Below are positions 44,031 to 52,334 of a DNA stretch of 64,000 nucleotides, piece after piece (position 1 is the first letter of the stretch; every line of letters begins with the position of its first letter). Under the pieces are notes generated by a model that saw only the letters and a program-made list of their open reading frames with translations, was not told where the DNA came from and did not search any database. Source of the DNA: Salinispirillum marinum (lineage in GTDB: Bacteria; Pseudomonadota; Gammaproteobacteria; Pseudomonadales; Natronospirillaceae); assembly GCF_042651565.1 (NCBI RefSeq), contig NZ_JBHSDF010000002.1; one strand, given 5' to 3'. A program made the position numbers and the translations under genes.

Positions 44031-45170
44031 TTAGAAGCTGTATTCAGCATATACAGTTGCTTTGCTAGCTTCTGAATCTTCATCAGCTACGTCGCCCATG
44101 GCGTATTCAGCACCATATTTAACGCCAGACTCAGTGGTGTAAGAACCACCAACTTCAGCTTCCAAGCCTTGGCCTTCGCCTAAGCCCATTTTGGCTTCGC
44201 CGTAAGCACCGATAGCGCCTTCAGCATAGCTCACTTTACCGAATACACGAGTGTCTTCCGCATCTTCAGTCAAGTCAGTAGCAAACCAGCCTTCAACAGT
44301 AATCGGAGCAAATGCAGCAGAACCACCTGCACGAACAGCCATACGCTCGTTTTCAGTACTGATAGAAGCTACTTGACCGTATACAGAGATAGTATCTGAC
44401 ACAGCGAATGTGGCTTTAGCAGCCCAAGCTGAATCGTCTGCGCCCGAGTTATTACGGAATGCACCTTCAATGGTCAAAGCATCAATTGGAGAAGCTTCAA
44501 CTGCCACACCTAAACCAGTGATTGCGTCTACATCAGAGTTGCCGCCATCAGGCTCACGGTATTGGAAGTCAGCCCAAACTTGAGCTACGCCCAAGTCTTG
44601 GTGTACAGCGGCAGCGAAACCGAAATCGGCTACATCGTTACCTTCAGCTTGTACTTTCAGGCCTAAATCGGCAACAGTGTAACGTGCTGCTGATTTAACA
44701 CCTAAGCCAGCATCTAATGCTGTTTCAGCGGCAGTATCGAAATCGGTTAAGCCTTCCAATTTACCAACGGTATCAGCGATGTCGCCAATTTGACCGAAAG
44801 AAACAGCGCCTTCGTCTACGCGCAAGTCAAATACACGAACATATCCGTTATTCTTGTCATTAGTAACTGACGTTGGCGACCAACCACTACCACCAGCCTT
44901 TTCATCTTCATGGATACCTACACGGATTTTACCGCTCATAGGGCCATGCTTCACAGTGGTAGTGATGTTGAAGTTGTACCAGTCTTCATCAGCTGCAGCA
45001 TAACCAGGCAGTTGGTTTTCGCGGCTTTCAGCTTCCAAATCGAAAACAGTTTGAACACGCACTGAACCAGTGTAGGACATTTCAGTAGTAGCTTCAGCCA
45101 CTGCAGTGCCAGCGATCGCCAACGTCAATGCAGAAACTGCAAAACCAGAAGCAAGTTTAAAAGCTTTCAT
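44031..45170 (-). CDS. porin-like outer membrane beta-barrel protein
   Basis: This 379-residue protein has a clear signal peptide (MKAFKLASGFAVSALTLAIA, cleavage near AVAEA). Alternating acidic and aromatic strands suit a beta-barrel, and the C-terminus ends in phenylalanine (KATVYAEYSF), the outer membrane insertion signal. It is rich in Asp and Glu, so pore preference cannot be guessed safely. The gene uses a narrow set of T-ending codons (GCT, GGT, ACT) unlike its neighbours, typical of highly expressed proteins. AGGGGA precedes the ATG. I do not recognise a named family; a general marine porin is most likely. Confidence 0.8.
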   Translation of the reverse strand: MKAFKLASGFAVSALTLAIAGTAVAEATTEMSYTGSVRVQTVFDLEAESRENQLPGYAAADEDWYNFNITTTVKHGPMSGKIRVGIHEDEKAGGSGWSPTSVTNDKNNGYVRVFDLRVDEGAVSFGQIGDIADTVGKLEGLTDFDTAAETALDAGLGVKSAARYTVADLGLKVQAEGNDVADFGFAAAVHQDLGVAQVWADFQYREPDGGNSDVDAITGLGVAVEASPIDALTIEGAFRNNSGADDSAWAAKATFAVSDTISVYGQVASISTENERMAVRAGGSAAFAPITVEGWFATDLTEDAEDTRVFGKVSYAEGAIGAYGEAKMGLGEGQGLEAEVGGSYTTESGVKYGAEYAMGDVADEDSEASKATVYAEYSF

Positions 45171-45705
45171 TCAAGATTCCCCTTTTATTATCACGAACTC
45201 AACGCACAATTGCGCTGAACTCCATAAGTTGGTGTTCACCCATGGGACTGTGTGCACACCGATTTCTTATCGTTATTCAGTTTGCAGCAGCCATATTACA
45301 CGGCTATTACAAAATTGAAACCCTTGGCTTCAAACTCCGTAGCTTTTTCACCGACGAATCGGAAAACCGTGCCCGTCAGTGTTTTTCTGCGGTGTAACGC
45401 CCCAGCCAAGGCCCGAACGTGCCGTTATCACACCAGAGAATTTGGGAGTGGTCAACGGTTTTTTGGCGTTAAATTGGGTTTTTTAGACAGATTTCGCAGT
45501 TTTACATCCGGATATGCGGGGGGCGGGTGCTATGTGTGATGAATTTTTTGCAAGGATAACCTAGGTTGTTGATTTTTCGACCAAAGCATCAAGATCAAAT
45601 TTTCAGCGCAGGGCATCGAAAACGATCGTAAGGATTGCGTAAGCAATCTGCCTACTGAAGTTCTGAACTATTTCGCAACACTCAAAATATCCGTCAACCA
45701 ACATT
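45171..45705. other. 535-bp non-coding region upstream of the porin-like gene
   Basis: No credible gene is present on either strand. The part next to the porin gene probably holds its promoter and leader. Further out there is a short hairpin GATTGC-GTAA-GCAATC at 45633-45648 downstream of the ParE-type gene. A minus-strand stretch near 45560-45610 reads KFDLDALVEKSTT before a stop and could be the tail of a lost gene, but this is too short to support. Confidence 0.5.
45293..45320 (-). promoter_or_regulatory. possible promoter of the porin-like gene
   Basis: On the minus strand TTTCAA (45315-45320) and TAATAT (45293-45298) are 16 bp apart. A start near 45286 would give a leader of about 115 nt. 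The match is moderate and the assignment is by eye. Confidence 0.35.
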
Positions 45706-45990
45706 TCATTCAACTTGAAATTGATCCATGGATTGATGCACCACCGCCAATATTTCAATACCGTCTGTTTGTCGATAGAAAATGCTGTGTCTTCCTACAG
45801 ATAGACACTGGACGTTCTTGCCGATCTCCGGCCTTACCCGCCCTGCACTAGGGATGCTGCTGAGCAGTTCTATGGCATCGAGTAAGCGCGACACATAGAG
45901 GTCAGCTTGAGCACTGCCCCACCGGAACTGCGTGAACTGCCAGATGTCTTTGAGGTCCTTTTTGGCGCGAGGGGTGAATACAACATCCAT
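45706..45990 (-). CDS. parE: ParE/RelE-family toxin
   Basis: This 94-residue protein has the RelE/ParE toxin fold. It begins VVFTPRAKKDLKDIWQFT and contains ELLSSIPSAGRVRPEIG and CLSVGRHSIFYRQ, the usual ParE core, with the final strand IEILAVVHQSMD. ParE toxins generally poison DNA gyrase. The gene follows its antitoxin by 14 bp, so they form one unit. The sequence appears intact. Whether it hits gyrase or the ribosome cannot be told from sequence alone, but the ParD-type partner favours ParE. Confidence 0.9.
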   Translation of the reverse strand: MDVVFTPRAKKDLKDIWQFTQFRWGSAQADLYVSRLLDAIELLSSIPSAGRVRPEIGKNVQCLSVGRHSIFYRQTDGIEILAVVHQSMDQFQVE

Positions 45991-46004
45991 GTTATTGATA
46001 GCGA

Positions 46005-46244
46005 TTAGCTCCTTAGCTCTTCAAGTAAGGCTTCTCGATTATAGCCAGTAAGCTCGCCTCCGTCGGCCTGAGCTATGCCTTCAGCTACATGTTTGCGTAA
46101 GGCTTCTAGCTTATTGTTTCGTTCTTCCATTTGACGTAGTGCATCCCTGATCACTTCACTGGCCGAGCCGTACCGGCCGGTACTGACCTGATTCTGGATA
46201 AATACTTCCCAGTGCTTGCCAAGACTCATACTGGTGCTGGCCAT
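46005..46244 (-). CDS. parD: ParD-family antitoxin
   Basis: This 79-residue protein has an N-terminal ribbon-helix-helix segment (TSMSLGKHWEVFIQNQVSTG, then RYGSASEVIRDALRQMEER) and a charged C-terminal tail that would bind the toxin. It matches the ParD/CopG antitoxin pattern. ATG 46244 is preferred; a TTG two codons upstream is less likely. It precedes the toxin and should repress the shared promoter. A 7-bp inverted repeat overlaps its start. Confidence 0.9.
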   Translation of the reverse strand: MASTSMSLGKHWEVFIQNQVSTGRYGSASEVIRDALRQMEERNNKLEALRKHVAEGIAQADGGELTGYNREALLEELRS

Positions 46245-46280
46245 ATTCAAAACCTAATAAAAATGGGTATTTATGAATAT
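46243..46280. promoter_or_regulatory. possible ParD operator
   Basis: ATATTCA (46243-46249) and TGAATAT (46274-46280) are inverted repeats separated by 24 AT-rich bases around the antitoxin start and upstream region. Ribbon-helix-helix antitoxins usually bind such repeats over their own promoter. The spacing is wide, so confidence is low. Confidence 0.35.
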
Positions 46281-46315
46281 TCTATGCCCGTAAAAACCTC
46301 ACCGCAATGAAAAGT

Positions 46316-47122
46316 TCACCCGTTTTTCAGGCCCAAAACATCCTGCATGTCATACAAACCTGCCGGTTGATCGACCAGCCATTGGGCGGCGCGCAAAGCA
46401 CCTTTCGCAAAGGTATTGCGGTTGCTGGCTTTGTGCGTGAGTTCTATGCGCTCGCCTTCGGTGGCGTAAACCACGGTATGGTCTCCGACGACATCGCCGC
46501 CGCGCAGGGTGGCAAAACCGATGGTTTGTTGCTCACGCGGGCCCTCTGCGCCTTCTCGCCCATATACGGCAACATCGTACAGATTACGCCCTAACCCTTC
46601 GGCAGCGGCTTCACCGAGCCGCAGTGCCGTACCTGAGGGAGCATCTACCTTATGCCGATGGTGCATTTCGACAATTTCTACGTCGTAGTCATCGCCCAAG
46701 AGCGCAGCGGTTTGCTTTACTAGGCTCAGTAGTACGGTGACTCCCACGGAATAGTTAGGGGCAAACACGATGGGGATTTCACGCGCCGCCTGAGCAATGA
46801 GATCTTTTTCTTCCGGGCTAAACCCGGTCGTACCGATCACCAGGCCAATACCTTGCTGACGACAGTATTCCAAGTGATCCATCGAAGCTGCCGGGGTGGT
46901 GAAATCAATCACTACATCGGCGGCTGGGTCGCACTGTTCCAAATCATCCACCAGCGGCACATTCAATTCACCCAAGCCGCAAAGCGCGCCGATATCGGTG
47001 CCCAACAAGCTGCTGTCGGGTCGATCCGTCGCGCCAGCCAAGGTCAACCGGGAGTGTTCGTGCACCAGTGTAACCAAGGTTCGACCCATGCGGCCCGGTG
47101 CGCCCGTGATGATGATGTTCAT
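46316..47122 (-). CDS. dapB: 4-hydroxy-tetrahydrodipicolinate reductase
   Basis: DapB reduces 4-hydroxy-tetrahydrodipicolinate in the lysine and meso-diaminopimelate pathway. The 268-residue protein begins MNIIITGAPGRMGRTL (NAD(P)H binding). It contains VVIDFTTPAA, the signature EIVEMHHRHKVDAPSGTALR with the catalytic His and Lys region, and FATLRGGDVVGDHTV. GGGGAG precedes ATG 47122; ATG 47137 would add five residues. It follows dnaJ, as in Pseudomonas, but carAB, usually next, are replaced here by the ParDE pair. Confidence 0.97.
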   Translation of the reverse strand: MNIIITGAPGRMGRTLVTLVHEHSRLTLAGATDRPDSSLLGTDIGALCGLGELNVPLVDDLEQCDPAADVVIDFTTPAASMDHLEYCRQQGIGLVIGTTGFSPEEKDLIAQAAREIPIVFAPNYSVGVTVLLSLVKQTAALLGDDYDVEIVEMHHRHKVDAPSGTALRLGEAAAEGLGRNLYDVAVYGREGAEGPREQQTIGFATLRGGDVVGDHTVVYATEGERIELTHKASNRNTFAKGALRAAQWLVDQPAGLYDMQDVLGLKNG

Positions 47123-47160
47123 GATTGCTCCCCACATGTAATTTATTCGCGCCTGCTTGT

Positions 47161-47184
47161 GTAGCGAGCGCCGCGCTCCTACGA
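47161..47184 (-). repeat. REP-like hairpin between dnaJ and dapB
   Basis: The sequence GTAGCGAGCG-CCG-CGCTCCTAC folds into a hairpin with one bulged base. It resembles the short extragenic palindromes common in gammaproteobacteria. It sits in the 71-bp spacer between dnaJ and dapB. Confidence 0.55.
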
Positions 47185-47193
47185 ACTATCTAT

Positions 47194-48318
47194 CTACATG
47201 CCGTCGAAAAATTTCTTCACACCGTCAAACCAGGTGGTTTTTTTCGGTGAATGGTTGTGTTTCTTGCCTTCCAGAGACGCTTGAAACTCTCGCAGCAGAT
47301 CTTTTTGTGCGCTCGAAAGCTTCACCGGCGTTTCGATGACCACGCGGCATAATAGGTCGCCACGCGGGCCGCCGCGCACAGACGTAACGCCTTTGCTGCG
47401 TAAGCGGAACAGCTTGCCGGTTTGCGTTTCTTCCGGCACTTTAAGTTTAACCTTGCCTTCCAGCGTCGGCACTTCCAGCTCGCCACCTAAAGCGGCGTCA
47501 GCAAAGGAAATGGGGACTTCGCAATACAGGTTGCTGCCGTCACGTTGAAAAATGGGGTGTTCACGTACCATCACCTGCACAAACAAGTCACCCGATGGGC
47601 CACCTTGCATGCCCGCTTCACCCTCACCGCTCAAGCGAATACGGTCACCGGTATCAACACCGGCAGGAATTTTCACGTTCAGGGTGCGCGTTTCTTCTTT
47701 TACACCACGGCCATGGCAGTCATGGCACGGGTCGGCAATCACGGTGCCGCGCCCGCCACATGCATGGCAGGTTTGTTGTACGGCAAAGAAGCCCTGTTGC
47801 ATACGCACTGTGCCAGTACCTTGGCACACGGTACAGGTGGTGGGCTTGGTGCCAGGTTTTGCGCCGCTGCCGTCACAGGTATTACAACCCACCAACGTCG
47901 GCACACGGATTTTCTTTTCCACTCCGCGTACGGCTTCTTCCAAGCTCAGTTCAAGGTTATAGCGCAAGTCGGAACCGCGCCGCGAGGTCGAGCGACCACC
48001 ACGGCCACCACCAAAAATATCGCCAAACACATCACCAAAAATGTCACTGAAGCTACCATGCGCTCCGGCATCAAAGCCACCAGCCCCCATACCTTCAAGG
48101 CCCGCATGACCGCGCTGGTCGTAGATGTGGCGTTTGTCTTCGTCGGCCAGAACTTCATAGGCCTCACTGGCCTCTTTGAATTTGGCGTCGGAATCCGGGT
48201 CGTCGGAGTTGCGGTCCGGGTGGTATTTCATCGCCAAACGGCGGTATGCCTTTTTGATTTCTTTGGCATCCGCTTTGCGATCGACACCCAGTACTTCGTA
48301 ATAGTCTCGTTTTGACAT
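47194..48318 (-). CDS. dnaJ: chaperone protein DnaJ
   Basis: DnaJ stimulates DnaK ATPase activity and delivers substrates. From ATG 48318 the 374-residue protein has the J domain (KRDYYEVLGVDRKADAKEIK, HPD in YHPDRNSD) and a Gly/Phe linker. Four zinc repeats follow (CNTCDGSG, CTVCQGTG, CHACGGRG, CHDCHGRG), then the C-terminal substrate domain. An earlier in-frame start at 48336 is less likely. It follows dnaK by about 190 bp that hold three REP-like repeats. Confidence 0.98.
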   Translation of the reverse strand: MSKRDYYEVLGVDRKADAKEIKKAYRRLAMKYHPDRNSDDPDSDAKFKEASEAYEVLADEDKRHIYDQRGHAGLEGMGAGGFDAGAHGSFSDIFGDVFGDIFGGGRGGRSTSRRGSDLRYNLELSLEEAVRGVEKKIRVPTLVGCNTCDGSGAKPGTKPTTCTVCQGTGTVRMQQGFFAVQQTCHACGGRGTVIADPCHDCHGRGVKEETRTLNVKIPAGVDTGDRIRLSGEGEAGMQGGPSGDLFVQVMVREHPIFQRDGSNLYCEVPISFADAALGGELEVPTLEGKVKLKVPEETQTGKLFRLRSKGVTSVRGGPRGDLLCRVVIETPVKLSSAQKDLLREFQASLEGKKHNHSPKKTTWFDGVKKFFDGM

Positions 48319-48386
48319 CTTGGAATGTTCCAGCAAACAAAAGGATGGACTCGTAGGTCCATCCTTGATGATTAATGCGCATGTTC

Positions 48387-48507
48387 GGTCAGAGGGCTGG
48401 TCTCTTACGAGAACCCTTCGGCCAGGGGGCTGGCCTCCTACGACATTTGTTTCGGTAGGCGTGCGGCCCTCCGCGCGAAATTAGGCCAGAAGGCTGGCCT
48501 CTTACGT
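48387..48507 (-). repeat. three REP-like 24-nt repeats between dnaK and dnaJ
   Basis: Units at 48387-48410, 48420-48443 and 48484-48507 follow the pattern GGYCAG-RRGG-CTGGYCTCYTACG. Each forms a 6-bp stem (GGCCAG with CTGGCC) plus a shared TCYTACG tail. Between the second and third lies a related GC-rich hairpin (GCGTGCGGCCCTCCGCGCG). All are within the dnaK-dnaJ spacer and could stabilise the dnaK message or lower downstream dnaJ expression. Confidence 0.75.
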
Positions 48508-48508
48508 A

Positions 48509-50425
48509 TTACTTGTCGTCTTTTACTTCTTCAAACTCGGCGTCTACTGCGTCGTCGGCGCCATTGTCCGTCGCGTCTGCATTGGCACCCGCTTCACCTT
48601 GTGCAGCGGCATCGGCATACATTTTCTGCGCCAGATTACCAGACGCATCGGTCAGCGCTTTGGTTTTGGCTTCAATTTCCGCCTTATCGTTGCCTTTCAT
48701 AGCCACTTCCAAGTCAGAGATGGCGCTTTCAATGGCGCTTTTCTCTTCTTCGGTCGCTTTGTCGCCTGCGTCTTCTAAGGTTTTCCGAGTAGCGTGAATC
48801 ATGGCATCGGCGGTGTTGCGCGCCTGTACCAGCTCTTCAAACTTGCGGTCTTCCTCGGCGTTCGCTTCGGCGTCTTTCACCATGGCTTCGATTTCATCAT
48901 CGCTCAAGCCAGAAGAAGCTTTGATGACGATGGATTGTTCTTTGCCGGTGCCTTTATCTTTGGCCGACACATTCAAAATACCGTTGGCATCGATGTCGAA
49001 GGCGACTTCAATCTGCGGCACACCACGCGGTGCTGGCGGAATGTCAGCCAAGTCGAAACGACCCAGTGATTTGTTCTGCGCCGCTTGCTTACGCTCACCC
49101 TGTACCACGTGAATGGTCACGGCGGTTTGGTTGTTGTCAGCCGTTGAGAACACCTGTGTTTTCTTGGTCGGAATGGTGGTGTTCTTTTCGATCAACGCGG
49201 TCATTACGCCGCCCATGGTTTCGATACCCAGGGTTAATGGGGTTACGTCCAACAACAGTACGTCTTTCACATCGCCTGACAATACCGCACCCTGCAAAGC
49301 TGCACCCATGGCCACGGCTTCATCCGGGTTAACGTCTTTACGAGGTTCTTTGCCGAAGAAGTCTTTTACCTTCTGCTGCACCAGTGGCATACGTGATTGA
49401 CCACCGACCAAAATCACTTCGTCAATATCACCCACATCCAAGTCAGCGTCTTTCAAGGCCATGCGGCAAGGCGCAATGGACCGTTCAACCAACTCTTCCA
49501 CCAGCGCTTCCAACTTGGCACGCGTGACTTTAACGTTCAGGTGTTTTGGCCCTGAAGCGTCAGCGGTGATGTAGGGCAAGTTCACGTCGGTCTGCTGCGC
49601 GGACGACAATTCAACTTTGGCTTTTTCAGCCGCTTCTTTTAAGCGCTGCATGGCCAACGAGTCGCCTTTCAGGTCGATGCCACTGTCTTTCTTGAACTGG
49701 TCGGCCAAGTAGTTGATCAGGTGCATGTCGAAGTCTTCACCACCCAAGAAGGTGTCACCGTTGGTGGACAACACTTCAAACTGGGTTTCGCCATCAACAT
49801 CAGCGATTTCAATGATGGAAATATCGAACGTACCACCGCCCAAGTCATACACAGCAATGGTGCGGTCGCCGGATTTCTTATCCAAACCATAGGCCAGCGC
49901 TGCCGCCGTAGGTTCGTTGATGATCCGTTTTACATCCAAACCGGCAATACGGCCAGCATCTTTCGTGGCTTGACGCTGGCTGTCGTTGAAGTACGCAGGC
50001 ACGGTGATAACCGCTTCGGTGACTTTTTCACCCAAGAAGTCTTCGGCGGTTTTCTTCATTTTCTTTAGCACTTCGGCAGAAATCTGTGGCGGCGCTTTTT
50101 TGTCGCCTTTCACTTCAACCCAAGCATCGCCGTTGTCGGCTTTAACGATTTTGTACGGCACCATTTTGATGTCTTTTTGCACGACATCGTCTTCAAAGCG
50201 GCGGCCAATCAGACGCTTCACGGCATACAACGTGTTCTGCGGATTGGTCACGGCTTGGCGTTTCGCGGGTTGACCGACCAACACTTCATCATCGTCGGCG
50301 TAGGCCACAATGGATGGGGTAGTGCGATCGCCTTCAGCGTTTTCAATTACGCGTGTTTTGTCACCGTCGAGGATAGCCACACATGAATTGGTGGTTCCCA
50401 AGTCGATGCCGATAATTTTACCCAT
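48509..50425 (-). CDS. dnaK: chaperone protein DnaK (Hsp70)
   Basis: DnaK is the major cytoplasmic Hsp70. The 638-residue protein begins MGKIIGIDLGTTNSCVAILD and has the ATPase signatures IYDLGGGT-like (VYDLGGGTFDISI) and VILVGGQSRMPLVQ. The linker VLLLDVTPLTLGIETMGG leads to the substrate domain, and the tail EFEEVKDDK is the co-chaperone-binding end. GAGGAG precedes the ATG. A near-consensus sigma-32 promoter lies 44-72 bp upstream. Confidence 0.99.
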   Translation of the reverse strand: MGKIIGIDLGTTNSCVAILDGDKTRVIENAEGDRTTPSIVAYADDDEVLVGQPAKRQAVTNPQNTLYAVKRLIGRRFEDDVVQKDIKMVPYKIVKADNGDAWVEVKGDKKAPPQISAEVLKKMKKTAEDFLGEKVTEAVITVPAYFNDSQRQATKDAGRIAGLDVKRIINEPTAAALAYGLDKKSGDRTIAVYDLGGGTFDISIIEIADVDGETQFEVLSTNGDTFLGGEDFDMHLINYLADQFKKDSGIDLKGDSLAMQRLKEAAEKAKVELSSAQQTDVNLPYITADASGPKHLNVKVTRAKLEALVEELVERSIAPCRMALKDADLDVGDIDEVILVGGQSRMPLVQQKVKDFFGKEPRKDVNPDEAVAMGAALQGAVLSGDVKDVLLLDVTPLTLGIETMGGVMTALIEKNTTIPTKKTQVFSTADNNQTAVTIHVVQGERKQAAQNKSLGRFDLADIPPAPRGVPQIEVAFDIDANGILNVSAKDKGTGKEQSIVIKASSGLSDDEIEAMVKDAEANAEEDRKFEELVQARNTADAMIHATRKTLEDAGDKATEEEKSAIESAISDLEVAMKGNDKAEIEAKTKALTDASGNLAQKMYADAAAQGEAGANADATDNGADDAVDAEFEEVKDDK

Positions 50426-50468
50426 GATGTTTACTCCTCAGTAATTCGGTTTATCTTGCTATAGCCGG

Positions 50469-50497
50469 TATATGGGTCCCGGCGCAGTTTTTTCAAG
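50469..50497 (-). promoter_or_regulatory. sigma-32 heat-shock promoter of dnaK
   Basis: On the minus strand CTTGAAA (50491-50497) is followed after 14 bp by CCCATATA (50469-50476). This closely matches the sigma-32 consensus CTTGAAA-N11-16-CCCCATNT. It lies between grpE and dnaK and would give a leader of about 36 nt. Confidence 0.88.
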
Positions 50498-50500
50498 TCG

Positions 50501-50512
50501 CTTGACGTCAAG
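50501..50512. promoter_or_regulatory. 12-bp palindrome abutting the dnaK promoter
   Basis: CTTGACGTCAAG is a perfect palindrome with a TGACGTCA core, three bases upstream of the sigma-32 -35 box. It may be a regulator site. No known operator of dnaK in gammaproteobacteria matches it to my knowledge. Confidence 0.45.
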
Positions 50513-50562
50513 TGATGAATTTTGACGCCATGGTTGCGAATGCAGTCGTTAAAGGATTGTTC

Positions 50563-51201
50563 TTATGCGGTTTCATCAATGTGTGTACTGGTCGGCCCAC
50601 CGCTGGACACCATCACCATGGCCGGACGCACTAACCGACCATGCAAGCTGTACCCTTTTTGCACCACAGCAATAACGGTATTGGCAGGTACATCAGGGTT
50701 TGGCACCATGGACATAGCTTGATGCAGTTGTGGGTCGAAGGTTTCACCCACTGGGTTGAGCGCAACCACAGCGGCTTTGACCAAGGTATCGGAGAACGAC
50801 TTATGGGTTAGCTCAACGCCTTCCAGTACCGCCTTGGCCGCACCCGTCTCTTCGCCAGTGGAAGCCTCCAGCGCACGCTCGAGATTGTCGAGCACGGGCA
50901 ACAGTTCTTTGATGAGTTTTTCCTGGCTGAATTTGTGCGCGGCTTCCACATCTTTTTCGGCCCGACGGCGGATGTTCTGCATCTCCGCTTCACTTCGAAT
51001 GACCGCATCTTTCAACTTGGCAATTTCTTCCTGACTTGCCGCCAGCTGGGCGACCAGCTCTTCTAGGCTGACGTCTTCACCGTGCGCAGGGACATCGGCA
51101 TCCGACGGCGTCGAATCGACGGTGCTTGCGTCTACCTCGATGTCAGAGGTCGTTGCTTCATTTTCAGTTTCTGGCTGTGCTTTTTGCTCTTCTGCCGACA
51201 T
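50563..51201 (-). CDS. grpE: nucleotide exchange factor GrpE
   Basis: GrpE releases ADP from DnaK. The 212-residue protein has an acidic low-complexity N-terminus (~50 residues), then a long coiled-coil (LEELVAQLAASQEEIAKLKD, RRRAEKDVEAAHKFS). The beta domain ends with VIAVVQKGYSLHGRLVRPAM, the family signature. Its ATG is preceded by AGGGAG. It heads the grpE-dnaK-dnaJ-dapB series and has its own sigma-32 promoter. Confidence 0.97.
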   Translation of the reverse strand: MSAEEQKAQPETENEATTSDIEVDASTVDSTPSDADVPAHGEDVSLEELVAQLAASQEEIAKLKDAVIRSEAEMQNIRRRAEKDVEAAHKFSQEKLIKELLPVLDNLERALEASTGEETGAAKAVLEGVELTHKSFSDTLVKAAVVALNPVGETFDPQLHQAMSMVPNPDVPANTVIAVVQKGYSLHGRLVRPAMVMVSSGGPTSTHIDETA

Positions 51202-51241
51202 TGATGCGTCTCCCTAGGGCCAAAGAATTAGAATGGCCCTT

Positions 51242-51269
51242 ATATGAGGGAGATTTTTTTTGTTTCAAG
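51242..51269 (-). promoter_or_regulatory. sigma-32 heat-shock promoter of grpE
   Basis: On the minus strand CTTGAAA (51263-51269) is followed after 13 bp by CCTCATAT (51242-51249), one base from the CCCCATAT form. It lies between the argF stop and grpE. The predicted leader is about 35 nt. Confidence 0.85.
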
Positions 51270-51292
51270 GGGGGATTGCCTACCCGGTACTA

Positions 51293-52198
51293 TTAATGTG
51301 CCAGCAAAAATTCCAGCAGCGCTTTTTGCGCGTGCAGCCGGTTGCCCGCTTCTTCCCACACCACAGAACGCGGGTCATCCAGCATGTCATGGCTAACTTC
51401 TTCGCCCCGGTGCGCGGGCAAACAATGCATAAACAGGGCGTCCGGGTGGGCAAGATCCATGAGCGCGGGGCTGATTTGATAGTCAGCAAATTTATTCATG
51501 CGCTCGGCCGCTTCATCTTCCTGGCCCATGGAGGCCCACACATCGGTAACGACCAAATGTGAGTTTTCCACCGCCGCTTTCGGGTCTCGCAAGACATTCA
51601 CTCGATCAGCATTGGCTTGTACCAAGTCGGCATTCGGTTCAAAGCCTTCGGGGCAGGCGATGTTCAGGGTAAAGTCCCATTGCCGGGCAGCATTAATATA
51701 GCTGTGGCACATATTGTTGCCATCCCCCACCCAGGTCACGGTTTTACCTTGAATGGAGCCGCGCACTTCGTGATAGGCCTGCATGTCGGCCAGCAACTGG
51801 CAGGGGTGATAATCGTCGGTTAGGGCGTTGATGACGGGCACGGTGGCGTACTCGGCAAACAATTCCACTTTGTCATGTTCGAAGGTTCGGATCATCACGG
51901 CATCGACCATTTGTGACAACACGCGTGCGGAATCTTCGATCGGCTCGCCACGGCCAAGCTGGGTATCGCGCGGCGACAAGAAGATGGAACTACCGCCCAA
52001 TTGGGACATCCCTGCTTCAAACGACACCCGCGTACGGGTGGACGACTTTTCAAAAATCATTGCCAATACACGATTTTTCAACGGTTCGTGAATATCACCA
52101 CGTTTTTGCATGGCCTTCAGCTCTATGGCTCGGTCAATCAGTTGCCGAAGCTCAGACGGCGAAAGGTCCAACAGCGTCAAAAAGTGTCTTGCGGCCAT
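51293..52198 (-). CDS. argF: ornithine carbamoyltransferase
   Basis: ArgF joins carbamoyl phosphate and ornithine to citrulline in arginine synthesis. The 301-residue protein has the carbamoyl phosphate motif SSTRTR at residues 52-57, the HPCQ element in DDYHPCQLLADM, and the ornithine-binding motif MHCLPAHRG. Length is normal. It lies upstream of grpE on the same strand, but the heat-shock promoter between them argues for separate control. No clear ArgR box was identified by eye. Confidence 0.97.
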   Translation of the reverse strand: MAARHFLTLLDLSPSELRQLIDRAIELKAMQKRGDIHEPLKNRVLAMIFEKSSTRTRVSFEAGMSQLGGSSIFLSPRDTQLGRGEPIEDSARVLSQMVDAVMIRTFEHDKVELFAEYATVPVINALTDDYHPCQLLADMQAYHEVRGSIQGKTVTWVGDGNNMCHSYINAARQWDFTLNIACPEGFEPNADLVQANADRVNVLRDPKAAVENSHLVVTDVWASMGQEDEAAERMNKFADYQISPALMDLAHPDALFMHCLPAHRGEEVSHDMLDDPRSVVWEEAGNRLHAQKALLEFLLAH

Positions 52199-52231
52199 GG
52201 TGTCGTGCTCTCTTATTTCTCGAACTGAAAT

Positions 52232-52261
52232 AAAAAAGACCCCAGCAAGCGGGGCCTTTTG
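52232..52261 (-). terminator. intrinsic terminator downstream of the GST gene
   Basis: On the minus strand AAAAGGCCCC and GGGGTCTTTTTT form a stem around GCTTGCT followed by a T run. It lies about 75 bp after the glutathione transferase stop and before argF. Confidence 0.85.
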
Positions 52262-52334
52262 TGTATTTATTGAGCGGCAATGGTAACGGTGTTCGCCAAT
52301 GCACGCAATGGTTAGGGCAGCTCGCCCGTAATTT

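Noticed and set aside
45540..45705. Possible remnant of a transposase or other gene tail upstream of the porin
   Set aside because: Only about 13 codons (KFDLDALVEKSTT) look protein-like and no further homologous frame is visible.
47545..48315. 256-codon open frame on the plus strand opposite dnaJ
   Set aside because: It lies wholly inside dnaJ on the other strand, has no family motif and reads like a mirror of a conserved gene.
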